Source: Siphonodentalium dalli
Lineage: Eukaryota > Mollusca > Scaphopoda > Gadilida > Siphonodentaliidae
NCBI GenBank assembly: GCA_032622095.1
Contig: CP136068.1
Span: 8,533,314 to 8,597,313, forward strand
Length of the DNA: 64,000 bases
Reading direction: 5' to 3'
Position numbers and translations under genes: made by a program. Positions 12,049 to 23,074 of the stretch are shown piece by piece. Each line of letters begins with the position of its first letter. Within the stretch, counting starts at the first letter, position 1. The notes below the pieces were generated by a model. The model saw only the letters and a list, made by a program, of their open reading frames with translations. It did not search any database and was not told the DNA's origin.

Positions 12049-12326
12049 ATGGATGTTTTATCAGCCTTGTTCGTGGTAATAACTCATTTCTATTTGGGAT
12101 TGCAAGCCGAAGTTTGCAGGAAACTGACATTATTTGAGAATTTAGGAACACGTTTTATCAACTACAAACAAGAAATATTTACCAATGCAGCAGTCTATGC
12201 ACATGTTCAACCGGATGTGAGGACATTGCTTTCTGTGTCGGATCGAAGATGTGCTATCTTCTGGAATTGAAGAATGGGTCAATTCCGACTGGGAAAAGTG
12301 TGAAGTATGCAAAGAAAGCACCACTG
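12049..12326 (+). pseudogene. Signal peptide + PAN-like exon with a frameshift
   Basis: From the ATG at 12049 the frame encodes a leader (MDVLSALFVVITHFYLGLQA) then EVCRKLTLFENLGTRF, typical of the start of a secreted PAN module. Near 12185-12200 this frame loses the cysteine pattern. A frame one base back carries it on: QCSSLCTCSTGCEDIAFC followed by GSKMCYLLELKNG, matching the CSxxC...C...CYL core of the PAN exons at 3.4 and 51.2 kb. The shift is seen directly; its cause (mutation or assembly error) is not. By alignment the paralogues splice right after the residues matching PTG, with G|GTAAGT. Here the same place reads G|GGAAAAGT, so that donor is missing, although a good GTATGT donor follows at 12327. 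That donor leaves phase 0 and does not fit the next exon found (17139, phase 1). It may be the first exon of the FReD gene, now broken, or a solitary PAN relic. Confidence 0.6.
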
Positions 12327-12539
12327 GTATGTAATTACGTATAAATTCCATAAGTTTGCACAATTCACGATCCGCATGTCAGTTTGTATATAACCACTCC
12401 CATCCCATTACTATGTTAGCACTATATTATTAAAGGAATGTATGTCGTTATCAACTGCTTTTTCCAGTTTTAAGAAAGGGCAGTATTATGTGATTGGTAT
12501 GTCCGACCGCCCACCCGTCTGTCCGTTCATTAGCAGTTT

Positions 12540-12945
12540 TGGTTTCCGGATGATAACTTTAGTTTGGGTTATTTTATCTGAACTCGATTTGGTATGTGAG
12601 TTTCAAGACCAAAATAAAGGTCAGATTCGAATATGGATTCGATCCGAATATTTTTTACTGAGTTATCGCTCTTTTCGACTTAGAAATTTCAAAATTTGAG
12701 GTTTCCGGATGATAACTTTATTTTTTTTATTTTATCAGAACCAAATTTGGGATGTGTTTTTTCCAGACCAAAATACATGTCGTGTTCGAATATGAGTTCG
12801 ATCCAAATATTTGCTACTGACTTATGGCTCTTTTCGACGTAGAATGTTCAATATTTGAGGTTTCCGGATGATAACTTTTGTTTGGGTTCTTTTATCGGAA
12901 CCAAATTTTGTATGTGCATTTTCCAAACCAAAATACAGGTAAAGT
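12540..12945. repeat. About 159-bp tandem repeat, ~2.6 units
   Basis: The phrase TTTCCGGATGATAACTTT recurs at 12543, 12702 and 12861, each followed by TTTTATC, GAACC(A)AATTT and a GACCAAAATA stretch. Copies are diverged. The style (short motif cassettes around 'TTGGTATGTG') recalls the internal repeats of the Helitron-like elements at 25-29 kb, but no Helitron end was found here. Confidence 0.85.
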
Positions 12946-14280
12946 TCTTCTACAAAAAATCCTCATTTTCCTCAAAATATAAGGAGTGACTAGGTAGTTT
13001 CCAATTATATATCCTGGATAGCAATAAGTATAATTGGATGGCAGCATTGATGCATTACGTACCCGTTTATTTAACCTGGCAATTGGTATTAATTCATTTT
13101 GTTTGCATGCACGTTTGTCATGTAACGTCAACGGGTTGATGGCAATGGCGAAACACATTTTTTTAAACTTGGTTCAATGAATATGTATTCTTTGATTGAG
13201 CGCATATGCATAAACTAATCTACATGAATTTTGAAGCACTGACATCTTGCATATACCTGACTCTTAATTAAATTCGCATAGTACTATTTGTTCATGTGCA
13301 CGTCGGTGTGCGAATTTAAAACTAAGCAGAGAGGAGTACGACTTAGAAAATTACGGAATCCGCTGGGAAAATACGCCTAATTGAGTGTTACAATTGTGAT
13401 TTTTGCGGATGTACATTACATCAACGAAATGTATGTGCGTTGAACTGATTGAACAATTATATTTGACTACTGGAAGTCAATCTCAACAACAATGTTTATG
13501 CGAAACGCTCAATCGTGATACAAATATTTGATAGGGCATTCGGCAGCATACACGATTGTAGTTTTACGTCTTTCGATTTCATATAAATTATGTTCAATAA
13601 TATATAAATATCAGAATGATTATAGGCCATGATAAAAACAACATATTCACCGTAGTCAACACATCGTAATGTACAGTTATGTACGGATTCATGTACATTT
13701 TCGTCGTGGTGGCCTTTAACATACACACTATACCTTAATATATATATCTGTATTTGTGAATCTATGTCTGTGTTCTATATAATTGAGTGGGGACCATGTA
13801 CAATGACACCACAAGGATATAATGCGTAATTGTTTATGACAAAGATCATGTTGCATGTTATGATTTTCTAAAGTGACGATGCTGGTGTCAGGGGCAGAAT
13901 AGGGGGGAGGCATCAACATTGAGGACAGTTTTTGGTAGTTATTGGGAGGGGAGGGAGACAAAACGTACATGGACAAAATGTTGTCGCCGAATTTTACCAT
14001 ACTTATATGAACATCATATAAATACGTACACTGTAATGGTCTGGGCTCAATAACGGTTGCGTCATAAGGTATGGATTGTGCACAGTATGGCACCAGTATT
14101 TCGGGATAAACCATTGTATCGCCAATTCTATGTATTATCAAAACTAAATATACATGCCGTCATCCCCATGAGTCTAATAGTGTGGTTCAATGTTGGAAGA
14201 GCGATGCCAGGGCCAGGTATATCTTCGTCATAATAAGGTGTAAACATCAGTTTGTTTTTATATTGTCCAAAGATAACAGA
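12946..14280. other. AT-rich DNA with one unassigned 137-codon frame
   Basis: The minus-strand frame 14141-13728 is the longest ATG-type frame nearby. It has no recognisable domain, no Cys or Gly pattern and no clear splice context, so I treat it as a chance frame. Confidence 0.35.
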
Positions 14281-15314
14281 TATCTATATATTACACTATT
14301 TTACACTAATTAGCCATCTATATGTTACACTATTTTACACTAATTAGCTATATATATATATATTACACTATTTTACACTTATTAGCTATCTATAAATTAC
14401 ACTATTTTACACTTATTAGCTATCTATATATTACACTATTTTACACCAATTAGCTATTTATATATTACACTATTTAACACTAATTAGCTATTTATATATT
14501 ACACTATTTTACACTGATTAGCTATCTATATATTGCACTATTTTACACTTATTACACTAATTAGCCATCTATATATTACACTATTTTACACTTATTGGCT
14601 ATCAATATATTACAATATTTTACACTAATAGCTACCTATAAATTACACTATTTTACACTTATTAGCTATCTATATATTACACTATTTTACACCAATTAGC
14701 TATTTATATATTACACTATTTAACACTAATTAGCTATTTATATATTACACTATTTAACACTAATTAGCTATTTATATATTACACTATTTTACACTAATTA
14801 GCCATCTATATATTACACTATTTTACACTTATTAGCTATCTATATATTACACTATTTTACACTAATAAGCTATCTATATATTACACTATTTTACACTAAT
14901 TAGATATCTATATATTACACTATTTTACACTTATTAGCTATATATATATATTACAATATGTTATACTAATTAGATATCTATATATTACACTATTTTACAC
15001 TTATTAGCTATCTATATATTACACTATTTTACACTAATTAGCTATCTATCAATTAAACTATTTTACACTTATTAGCTATCTATATATTACACTATTTTAC
15101 ACTAATTAGCTATCTATATATTGCACTATTTTACACTAATTAGCCATCTATATATTACACTATTTTACACTAATTAGCTATATGTATTACACTATTTTAC
15201 ACTAATTAGATATATATATATATTACACTATTTTACACTTATTAGCTATATATATACTACACTATTTTATAATATTTTGATATATATATATTACACTATT
15301 TTACACTTATTAGC
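14281..15314. repeat. 34-bp satellite array, about 30 units
   Basis: About 1.03 kb of head-to-tail units with consensus TTAGCTATCTATATATTACA followed by CTATTTTACACTAA. Units themselves contain a doubled TTACACT. Copies differ by point changes and by the length of a TA run (for example TATATATATATA). Some neighbouring blocks repeat as multi-unit cassettes, pointing to higher-order homogenisation. Confidence 0.96.
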
Positions 15315-17121
15315 TCTCCTGAGAACTTATTGCGGATAATTAAAACACCGGGTATTGAACAGATTCGTTTAATGAAATTTTGGCATTCAAATTTACAACT
15401 TCGAAAAATGCTTACAGAGTTAAGTCACTTGAATACCTAAATATTATCAACTGTCATAGCTATATTGGACTGGAAATTCTGTAATCATGACATTCAGTCT
15501 GCAAACACTAATACATAGCTGATTTTCCATATTTTTTGGTTGAGTTTTTATAATAGTTGAAGAAACCTCCGAGTACCCACGTCCGTCAATGTGAAACATC
15601 TTTCTGTCATTTAGAGTAAATTATGTCGTAAGTCCCCCCCCCCTCCGAGTGACGTTTGGGGATGGGGAGCTAGGGACACTAGAATTGATAAAACATCGTC
15701 GGTTACAAACTTTCCTCTAGAGTTATATTAGGCTTTTCCATGAGAGATTTACTGGTGTAGTCTGATGATGCCAATTGATATCAACAATGCCAATATATTT
15801 GGTTACCTTTAAAAGGCAATACGTGTGTCAATTTAGTGAATCAGAAGAACTGAATCAGTGCGTAATGAGGTATTATCAAATATGGAAGAATGTGACAATA
15901 ATCTACTATTGCCGAGAATTCCAAACACGTTGATTGTATATTTAAAAACAAAAATAACGTGCGAAATACGCGCAGTTGTTAATAAATAATTCTTTACATC
16001 GGGACGAATTAATCGCGCTAAATAAATTAATTAGACGAGGGCCACTTCTTATAATCCATCTATTGAAATGACGTTTCGCGATAACCTGTATGAGAATAAC
16101 ACTATGCATTTGAGAAAGAGTACTATCGAATCCCACCAAATGTCTATAGGGCATGGTTTTACATCACTTTAACATGGGCAACGCCGGTCACCCTGCTAGC
16201 GAATGAATAAGGACTGAATTTGTCATGAGATATATTATTACATCAATTGTTCTAACTTATTTTAATCCGTACACCACGGTGCGCGAATTCAAAACTGAGT
16301 GCAAAATAGTACTGCCCGAATTTAAATACGAGTAAGGTATTATGTAGTTTATGGTTATCTATTCTAGGAACCATCCCATCCATGTTATGACCATCGATGT
16401 GGACAACACACGACTTGCAATCCGACATTGATGAATTCAGATGGATATCGATGCCGCCCTTTAGAACCGTCAGGTATGCGTTAATGATCGATCGCTTCTC
16501 CGATATTTGTACGGAGCATTTTCTTACTTTTATTTCGGTTTTAGTCTATAACCATATTTTACCCAAGAAGCGATATCTACTATCCCTTTATTTATATGGA
16601 TACATATATTACTCAGTTTTTATGTTTGGAGAGGCACCAGTAATTCATGACTCACAATTGGGTTTTGACATATTCATGGAACAAAGTCAATAGTGATTTT
16701 ACATTATAAATACAATAAACACGTAGAGGGAACTAGTGTAGTGGTAGTGCACTCTAATTTAAATTCAGAAGTGTTACGCTTACTTGAATGAGTTACACAT
16801 CAGGTATTGTATATCCGATGCTCACTTCACTCAAAAGAGATGCACGGGTTGAAACCCATCTCATGCAACACATAGTTAAAATGCATTTCATATATTACAC
16901 GAGGTTGTACATTGTCAGTATTATCTGCACTGTTACCACCAATTCTCCCAATACTCAGCAAGTTATGGGCTTATATGAGTTGTTGTAATCAAATAATATG
17001 AACCTATGTGAATATTATAGGTCGATTATGAACCTATTTGTGCGACGATACGTTTATTGTTAAGTTTAAGTCTCGGAACTATGCATATTGCTTCATCCTC
17101 GCAGACAATACGTTAATTCAG
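15315..17121. other. Probable intronic DNA, nothing recognised
   Basis: No exon was found between the PAN-like exon and the mucin-like exon. A tRNA-like A-box/B-box pair near 16730-16860 was considered and rejected. Confidence 0.35.
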
Positions 17122-17138
17122 GATCGATACAATTACAG

Positions 17139-17555
17139 ACATGACCGACGAAGCACATCAGACCATGACAGCAGATGAGGGTCCAACTACTGCAAGGGCG
17201 TCGACAGAACAGTATCTACCAACACCAAGGACCAACAACGGAACAAGCCTGACAACACCCGGTGTGATACTAGCGATTAACCTGACCACTGACCGTATGG
17301 ATGCTGCTGTTAACTCAAATGTAACCATCGATATTAGTTCTACAACCAACACATCCAATACTGATACTGCCGTCACCACCATTGAGTCTACTACTCAAAC
17401 AACCAACACAGTTGATAATTCACCCAACACCACAAAAGCCACAACGAATATGTCCTCAGCGCGATATGTTACAGAAATGAGTGTAGCGCCGACATCGAAC
17501 ACGCATACATGCCCCACATTGGCGAGTTATGGTTCACCAGTAACTGGACATAGAG
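17139..17555 (+). CDS. Mucin-like Ser/Thr/Asn-rich linker exon of a FReD gene
   Basis: About 138 residues dominated by Thr, Ser, Asn and Ala (for example SSTTNTSNTDTAVTTI), with six N-x-S/T sequons and an expected heavy load of O-glycans. It ends with a short Cys/Pro segment (THTCPTLASYG). Such stretches act as extended stalks between an N-terminal module and a lectin head. The acceptor AATTACAG places the exon start at 17139 (phase 1); an alternative acceptor (AATTCAG) at 17122 gives phase 2. The donor AGAG|GTAATT at 17556 leaves one base (phase 1), which fits the FReD exon at 19487 exactly, completing GAT (Asp). The ATG at 17141 is probably internal. The antisense frame over the same bases is a mirror of the biased composition. 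Confidence 0.7.
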
Positions 17556-17684
17556 GTAATTGTAATCGGTATAGGCTTAGATGTAATACTTTAAATTACA
17601 AGAAATGTTGATGTGATAATATTACACAATGTTCGTATAACTGGTTACTAAATCAAGTGTTTATACACGAGTCATTCTCTATAA

Positions 17685-17942
17685 TTAACCCTTTACCCAA
17701 CAGAACGGCCCTGTGCCAATGCATTCTCTTATATATGCGAGTCGACCATAGGTCGCCTCGCGTATATAAGAGAATGCATTGGCTTAACACATATTAAAAA
17801 TGATAAAATTGTCAAAGAATGTAGAACAAAAATATAAAATTGTTAAATAATGTAAGAAAAAATGGTAAAAAGTGTTAAAAAAAAGATTTTTTTAGGCCAA
17901 TGCATTCTCTTATATATGCCGGTTTGTTGGGTAAAGGGTTAA
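17685..17942 (-). mobile_element. piggyBac-like MITE, copy 2 (258 bp, internally deleted)
   Basis: TTAA-flanked, with CCCTTTACCCAACA ends, in reverse orientation relative to copy 1. The first hairpin is intact. The second is cut short inside CTCTTATATATGC and jumps directly to CCGGTTTGTTGGG, deleting most of one palindrome and the subterminal block. It lies in the intron between the mucin-like and FReD exons. Confidence 0.92.
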
Positions 17943-18958
17943 GGCAATTTAGTTTTCTTAACGACAATCATTAAAATGCGTTATACATATATGTTGGTTT
18001 CAGGACGATGTTATAAATTGGTTCTCCGGTAATTGATTGCAGCTACGATTACAAATGTATCAATTGCAGTTAACTGTTACGTCCCTTTTATTTGCAAAAC
18101 ACGAAATGTCATTCAGTTTGAACCACATCGCAGAATCGAGTGGCATACAACAACTATCAAACATCAACTCATACATATAGATGTTGGTTCTCAATTCGAA
18201 CATTACATTTGAACACATACCATCTAGTGGAATGCTAATCATGAGCGCAGTGATCCACTGAGAGACATAGGTTAAGCAACCTTATGCCTACATGTACCTC
18301 TAATCATCACGTCAATATAGAGGTTTCACAGAACTCACGGATAAAGTTGTGACAAAGTTTATGGTATACTCAATTATCAAATATGCAAACTTTCTAGATA
18401 TAGCTGCTGTGTCTTATCCACCACACCCGGTGTGGTGACAATTTATCCGGTTTATGCCAAATAATTCAGTCAAAGACACATACTCTCAGTCAGTTTGCTA
18501 TGTTATATCATACTGTTAATTACCACTGGCAGATATACTATACTCAATGTGTCGATTAAATAGAAGAGTATTGTAAGCGTTGTGTTAGTCAGGTATATCC
18601 TGCAAAGCGAAAATTTCACTACTTACGATTATACATGCATTGCCTTATTTAAGCCTAAATATTTACATAGCCCCGTCTGTGTTACGCTATATCATGTTCG
18701 GTGATTGGTCAACTACTAATTGGGTCGTCCGTTCCACTCCGTAATAACACAAAAACCGTAACACGAACTCGGCGTCACAAAGTGTTTACCTAGTCACTAA
18801 AAGCGGTCAGCAGAATAATTGGGCGTGATTTTTAAACATCAGCCGAATTGCATCTGACGCCATTTATTTTTATAAATAACGTTATCGTTGCTAAGTGCTT
18901 CGGAATCCTATATTGGGCTGACTTAATTTGCTCATCTTTTTTTTGGAATACATAAATA

Positions 18959-19168
18959 AGCTATATAAATATAAGAAATTAATGTAGTGGGTGTGTGTTG
19001 TTGGATGACACGGCGCTGTGATCGTTGGGACATTTTAATGTTACACAATTTTCCCCAACGACCACAGCGTCGTATATCCAAATAATACGCGCACCAACTA
19101 CATTCAGATCTTACATGTAATGCTTAGGCCTTACATGAGTTTTACTACGGTGAATGGGTAAACGTAAT
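18959..19168. mobile_element. Hairpin element, tandem copy A
   Basis: Inverted arms around GTAGTGGGTGTGTGTTGTTG and GGCGCTGTGATCGTTGG, with complements CCAACGACCACAGCG and a diverged distal arm, plus flanking ATATAAATATAAGAAAT / TCTTACAT. It is followed about 60 bp later by a second copy. Confidence 0.85.
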
Positions 19169-19228
19169 CGGATTTTTTGAAAATAAATAAGACTACCCTC
19201 ATTTTTGTTATGGGCTTAAATCAACAAA

Positions 19229-19432
19229 TGCTATATAAATATAAGAAATGAGTGGGTGTGTGTTGTTGGATGATACGGCGCTGTGGTCGTTGTGACATTT
19301 TAATGCTACACAATGTGCTCCAAACGACCACAGCGCCGTACCCCCCCCCCAACAACACAGACACCCACTACATTCATATCTTAAATATAATGTATATGCC
19401 TTACATCAATTTTACTACTATGATTGGGTAAG
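19229..19432. mobile_element. Hairpin element, tandem copy B
   Basis: Second copy of the preceding hairpin, in direct orientation and better conserved (ACGGCGCTGTGGTCGTTG with its complement). A run of C bases interrupts one arm. The pair arose by duplication or repeated insertion, and ends about 50 bp before the FReD exon acceptor. Confidence 0.85.
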
Positions 19433-19486
19433 GTAGTCATAACTATTATCCGTCAGTTTTACGAATATTGTCTAATCTATTCACAG

Positions 19487-20127
19487 ATTGCAAAAGCCAT
19501 TACGACGCCGGCGCTACAACAGATGGAGTATATGAAATATACCCAGACGGATACAACCCAGTCAGAGCGCGGTGTGACATGACTGAGGGCGGATGGACGG
19601 TATTCCAGGAGCGATATGACGGCAGCCAAGACTTCAACCGTACGTGGCATGCATACCGATCAGGTTTCGGGGATCCTAACGGGGAGTATTGGTTGGGATT
19701 GGAAAATGTCTATCAGTTCGCAACTCTCGGCTCTACACAACTGAGGGTCCGATTGATGAAGTTTGGCAATCCTCGGAAATGGAACGTGATAACATTCACT
19801 GGAATCTCATTGGGCCCATGCGATGATTGGTATCGGCTGTCCCTCGGCAGGATGGATCCGAGAGCCCTCTGCAATTCGCTGGCACAGCACGACGGACAAC
19901 CCTTCTCAACTTACGACCAACATGATCACGTGGTAACGCAGGATGGGAGCTGCCTAAACAGAGCAGGTTGGTGGTACCATCAATTATACAGCTGTCTTTA
20001 TGCAACCCTGAACCAACCATATGTTGCTTCACCTGGAACGCAGGTTGCTGAGACGAACCGTGTGATGTGGTATTGTCTTACTGCGGCGTCCCTGGAGAAA
20101 TCCGAGATGAGTGTGAAGAGGGTGTAA
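19487..20127 (+). CDS. Fibrinogen-related domain (FReD) lectin, terminal exon
   Basis: Encodes a full fibrinogen C-terminal globe of about 213 residues in one exon. Visible landmarks in order: DCKSHYDAGATTDGVYEI, CDMTEGGWTVFQERYDGS, GFGDPNGEYWLGLENV, a calcium-loop-like segment FSTYDQHDHVVTQDGSC, GWWYHQLYSCLYATLNQPY, and the terminal KSEMSVKRV before TAA. The acceptor ATTCACAG at 19486 opens in phase 1 and joins the mucin-like exon. An ATG-type start at 19468 is intronic. Family knowledge: secreted FReDs (ficolin, tachylectin and FREP types) bind acetylated or other glycans, often through the pocket near the Ca loop. The usual CAxxxxGGWWY spacing is altered here (SCLNRAGWWY, with two extra residues before the next Cys), so ligand binding may differ. 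It is a soluble recognition-lectin candidate. Confidence 0.92.
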
Positions 20128-20654
20128 TCTGAACGAAGTCACTCGACACTGAAGAACATACCACCGTAGAGACCACGTGGAACGCGGGATGACAGTCGCA
20201 CGGACCGAAGTGGTTGGTTGTACGATATCGTTCACATCTGCATTTACCTAAATATGAAGATCCCCTGTTGCAGTATTACATTCATGCAACTTGTTTTTTA
20301 TTATCTCAACCAAACTGAGGTGAGCATGACAAGGGTGTATCATGGAAGACATCGGACGATGCATTTGGACGCGTCACATGATACCGTCTGACCAATAGCT
20401 GCACAACTGCTCCAATGCGGATTTGCTGACAATGTTCGATTCAGTTATCATGCACAGGACGTCATGATGTCGTCCAATCGCTGGGACCACACTGGGAATA
20501 TCGCTATATTAAAAATATCTTGATTTATATATGTATATTTAGTATCTACAAGTGTGGTGTTGGCGGCGTGTCCCATATATTCTGGTTTTTATAGTCTAAT
20601 CGGGTCATAGACAAATACGTCCGATCGCTCATCTCCAGATTAAACCCAGTTTCA

Positions 20655-20660
20655 AATAAA
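20655..20660 (+). other. Possible polyadenylation signal of the FReD gene
   Basis: An AATAAA hexamer lies about 530 bp after the stop codon on the sense strand. The motif is common in AT-rich DNA, so this is only a candidate. Confidence 0.25.
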
Positions 20661-20699
20661 CCCATGATTTAAAACACCGCTTGCCAGCTAAAACCAGAA

Positions 20700-22960
20700 G
20701 CTAAGAACTACCCACTGCTGCAAATTTAATATCGACGAATGATACATGTATATAAGCCCACGCAGAACTTTAAGTTCAACCCAATCTTATCTTGAGTTTC
20801 ATATGTGAATTATCAATCAATTTCTGTGTTTTGGTCACGTGGTACAACAGTCGGTGCATGTGAACTGTGATGAAAGTAGGATAATTCGCGGTTCGTCGTC
20901 TGTCAATTATCTCCTACAGCATTATGCTGATTGTTCTCCATTTTCACGCACGTGATATTGAAACTGTTCCTTTCACAGGAATTTTTAATTACTGCACCTT
21001 GTCGGGATTCATGTGTCAGCTCTTTCAATTGTAATTATCATAGAGTGCTGCCTTCGTACATGTTCATTTAATATCTTTCACAACTTTTGCCAAAACGACA
21101 ATTCAGGCACATCGTGACTTTCTTGGGTAACTAGTATACTTATTCTATTAATTCGTGGGGTTATTTTAAATATCAGGCGATTTTAGTTTTGTAAAATGCG
21201 TAATATAAAAGACAAACTGCCGCGCTCTAAGTTCATAGGAAGACAACTACATGTATTTTGATTTCTGATATTTATGTTTTGCTCTCACTGTCGATAGCCG
21301 ACATTTAGTTTGTTGGACAATCAGACAATAACAACTAAATAGCCAAAAATTCATTAATAAATATTGTATTTGTGTACACAATGAGTTATAGACCCTATGT
21401 CATATTTGTGATATGGCTGACATGTGGGTATGACTGCTGAATCTGTTTAAACAATTTAATTAACGAGTGCTTAGCGATATGCATATATTTCATGTACATG
21501 ATTGGCATTTCATCCGGGTGGTTATTTAAAAACATTTCATATCCTTTATCTGCACTATTCTGCTAATTTGACAACTTTTTCATCAAACTCTGGGGTGGGT
21601 CCCGTATTTCCCTTGGGGGGCAACATAACTTTTATTGGAGTGGAGGGTGTCTGAGATCGGACAGGAAAACCTGGGTGTTGATCCGAAAATTAAAAACCAA
21701 ACATTTCACCGTTTTATCTGGATTTATTTCCTGATCGCAAGTGAATCAGATTCTACAATGATATTTGTTATCCATGTCTCTAGGTTACTGACTGCTAATC
21801 ATAACGATAACTATTGCCATCTCATATTTGAATGTACATGTAATATATAACCTCTTCTTGTGTATACTTATTCAAATGATACTAGCCAATGCTATGTCAT
21901 ATTTCAACGTACTATTTAGCATATGCCTGTGTGTCATTGTCTATGATTTAACAAAATGCTAATAACCAATCATATATCACGTTTCAGCATAATATGATAA
22001 TACATGTTTGTGAACAATTGGCTATGATTTATTCATATATAATAGCCAATCATATCTCATATTTTGATATAATATAGTATATCTTAGATGATGTGTAGAT
22101 TGTTGTACTGCAATGCTATATAATAACCAATGTTATTTCATGTTCCATCACAGTGTTTCGCCATAGTGTATATTTGATTACAGTGCATTACTATTATACA
22201 GCTTCAGACGCAAGTAATCGTCTGCATCGGATGGTCTGCAGAATTACATGAATGCGTGTAAGTATACATGCAAAGCCATATTGTCTGTTGTTGATACATA
22301 CATGTATGACTACTGCAAAACGTTGTATTACCACTATATATATCATATTAGTATTACCACAAGACGTAACTTATTTTGAAAATTATTTATTTGTCCTGCC
22401 AGATGGAAGCAAATACATGAAATAGGTGCTGAACCAAGTTGCAGGCCACAGTATAACCACACAATACAGTTTAATATATATTATGGCTACGATTTTATTT
22501 ATTGCCCGCAAACAAGAGACAGTTTTGAACAAGTTGACTGTTTCAAGCAAAGATCTGGTTATTGTGGTAACACGTGAACGTAATTTGCGAGCCGACATTA
22601 AACTTCGTGGCAGTGGGATTATGGACAATATTGAATCATTTGCATGGCTTAGCAAATGCTGTCATAAACGGTGCAAACGTATTGTACAATAGCAATATTA
22701 TATATATATAAATAACAAACAAGATTGCACATAGTTGTGTTCAACTTTTCCCAAAACTCATATTCCAACATATCCTCTCACAAATACGCACATAAATCGA
22801 CATATAATGATAACTATGTACATACTGTGATTATTTAATTCTGAAAAAGCGGATAATGGAGTCTTGGCCATTATTTCGTTTTATGGCGTGTCCACATTGA
22901 AAACTTATGTTAAAGAGCATGCGCCTGAAAAAGTCGTGAGTTGGCTTCTTTGTTTAATTA
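20700..22960. other. AT-rich DNA with a faint ~100-bp repeat
   Basis: Between about 21870 and 22150 the phrases (A)TAACCAAT and CATATCTCATATTTTGATAT recur at intervals near 100 bp in diverged form, suggesting an old tandem array. No gene was recognised. Confidence 0.35.
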
Positions 22961-22964
22961 ACCG

Positions 22965-23070
22965 CACATAATCTGCTCAGAATCGCCTCACTCTGAGTGG
23001 ATAATGTAACTAAAACGCTCTCATTTTCTGCACATCATCGGCTCAAAATGAGGCGATTCTAAGCAGATTA
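22965..23070. repeat. Inverted repeat (MITE-like)
   Basis: Arms CACATAATCTGCTCAGAATC (plus GCCTCA) and TGAGGCGATTCTAAGCAGAT are complements with one mismatch, separated by about 57 bp. Confidence 0.75.
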
Positions 23071-23074
23071 TCTA

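Noticed and set aside
13728-14141. 137-codon minus-strand gene
   Set aside because: No domain, no splice context and unremarkable composition; a frame of this length is expected occasionally by chance in 64 kb.
16730-16870. tRNA or tRNA-derived SINE (TAGTGGTAGTGCACTC as A box, GGGTTGAAACCC as B box)
   Set aside because: The boxes are more than 100 bp apart, no cloverleaf forms around them, and no SINE tail or target duplication is visible.
17158-17382. Antisense hydrophobic 74-codon protein
   Set aside because: It is the mirror of the Thr/Ser/Asn-rich sense exon; antisense of ACN/ACC codons reads as Val/Gly.
18420-18440. Perfect palindrome CACCACACCCGGTGTGGTG as a regulatory site
   Set aside because: Single occurrence in an intron with no supporting context; not distinguishable from chance.
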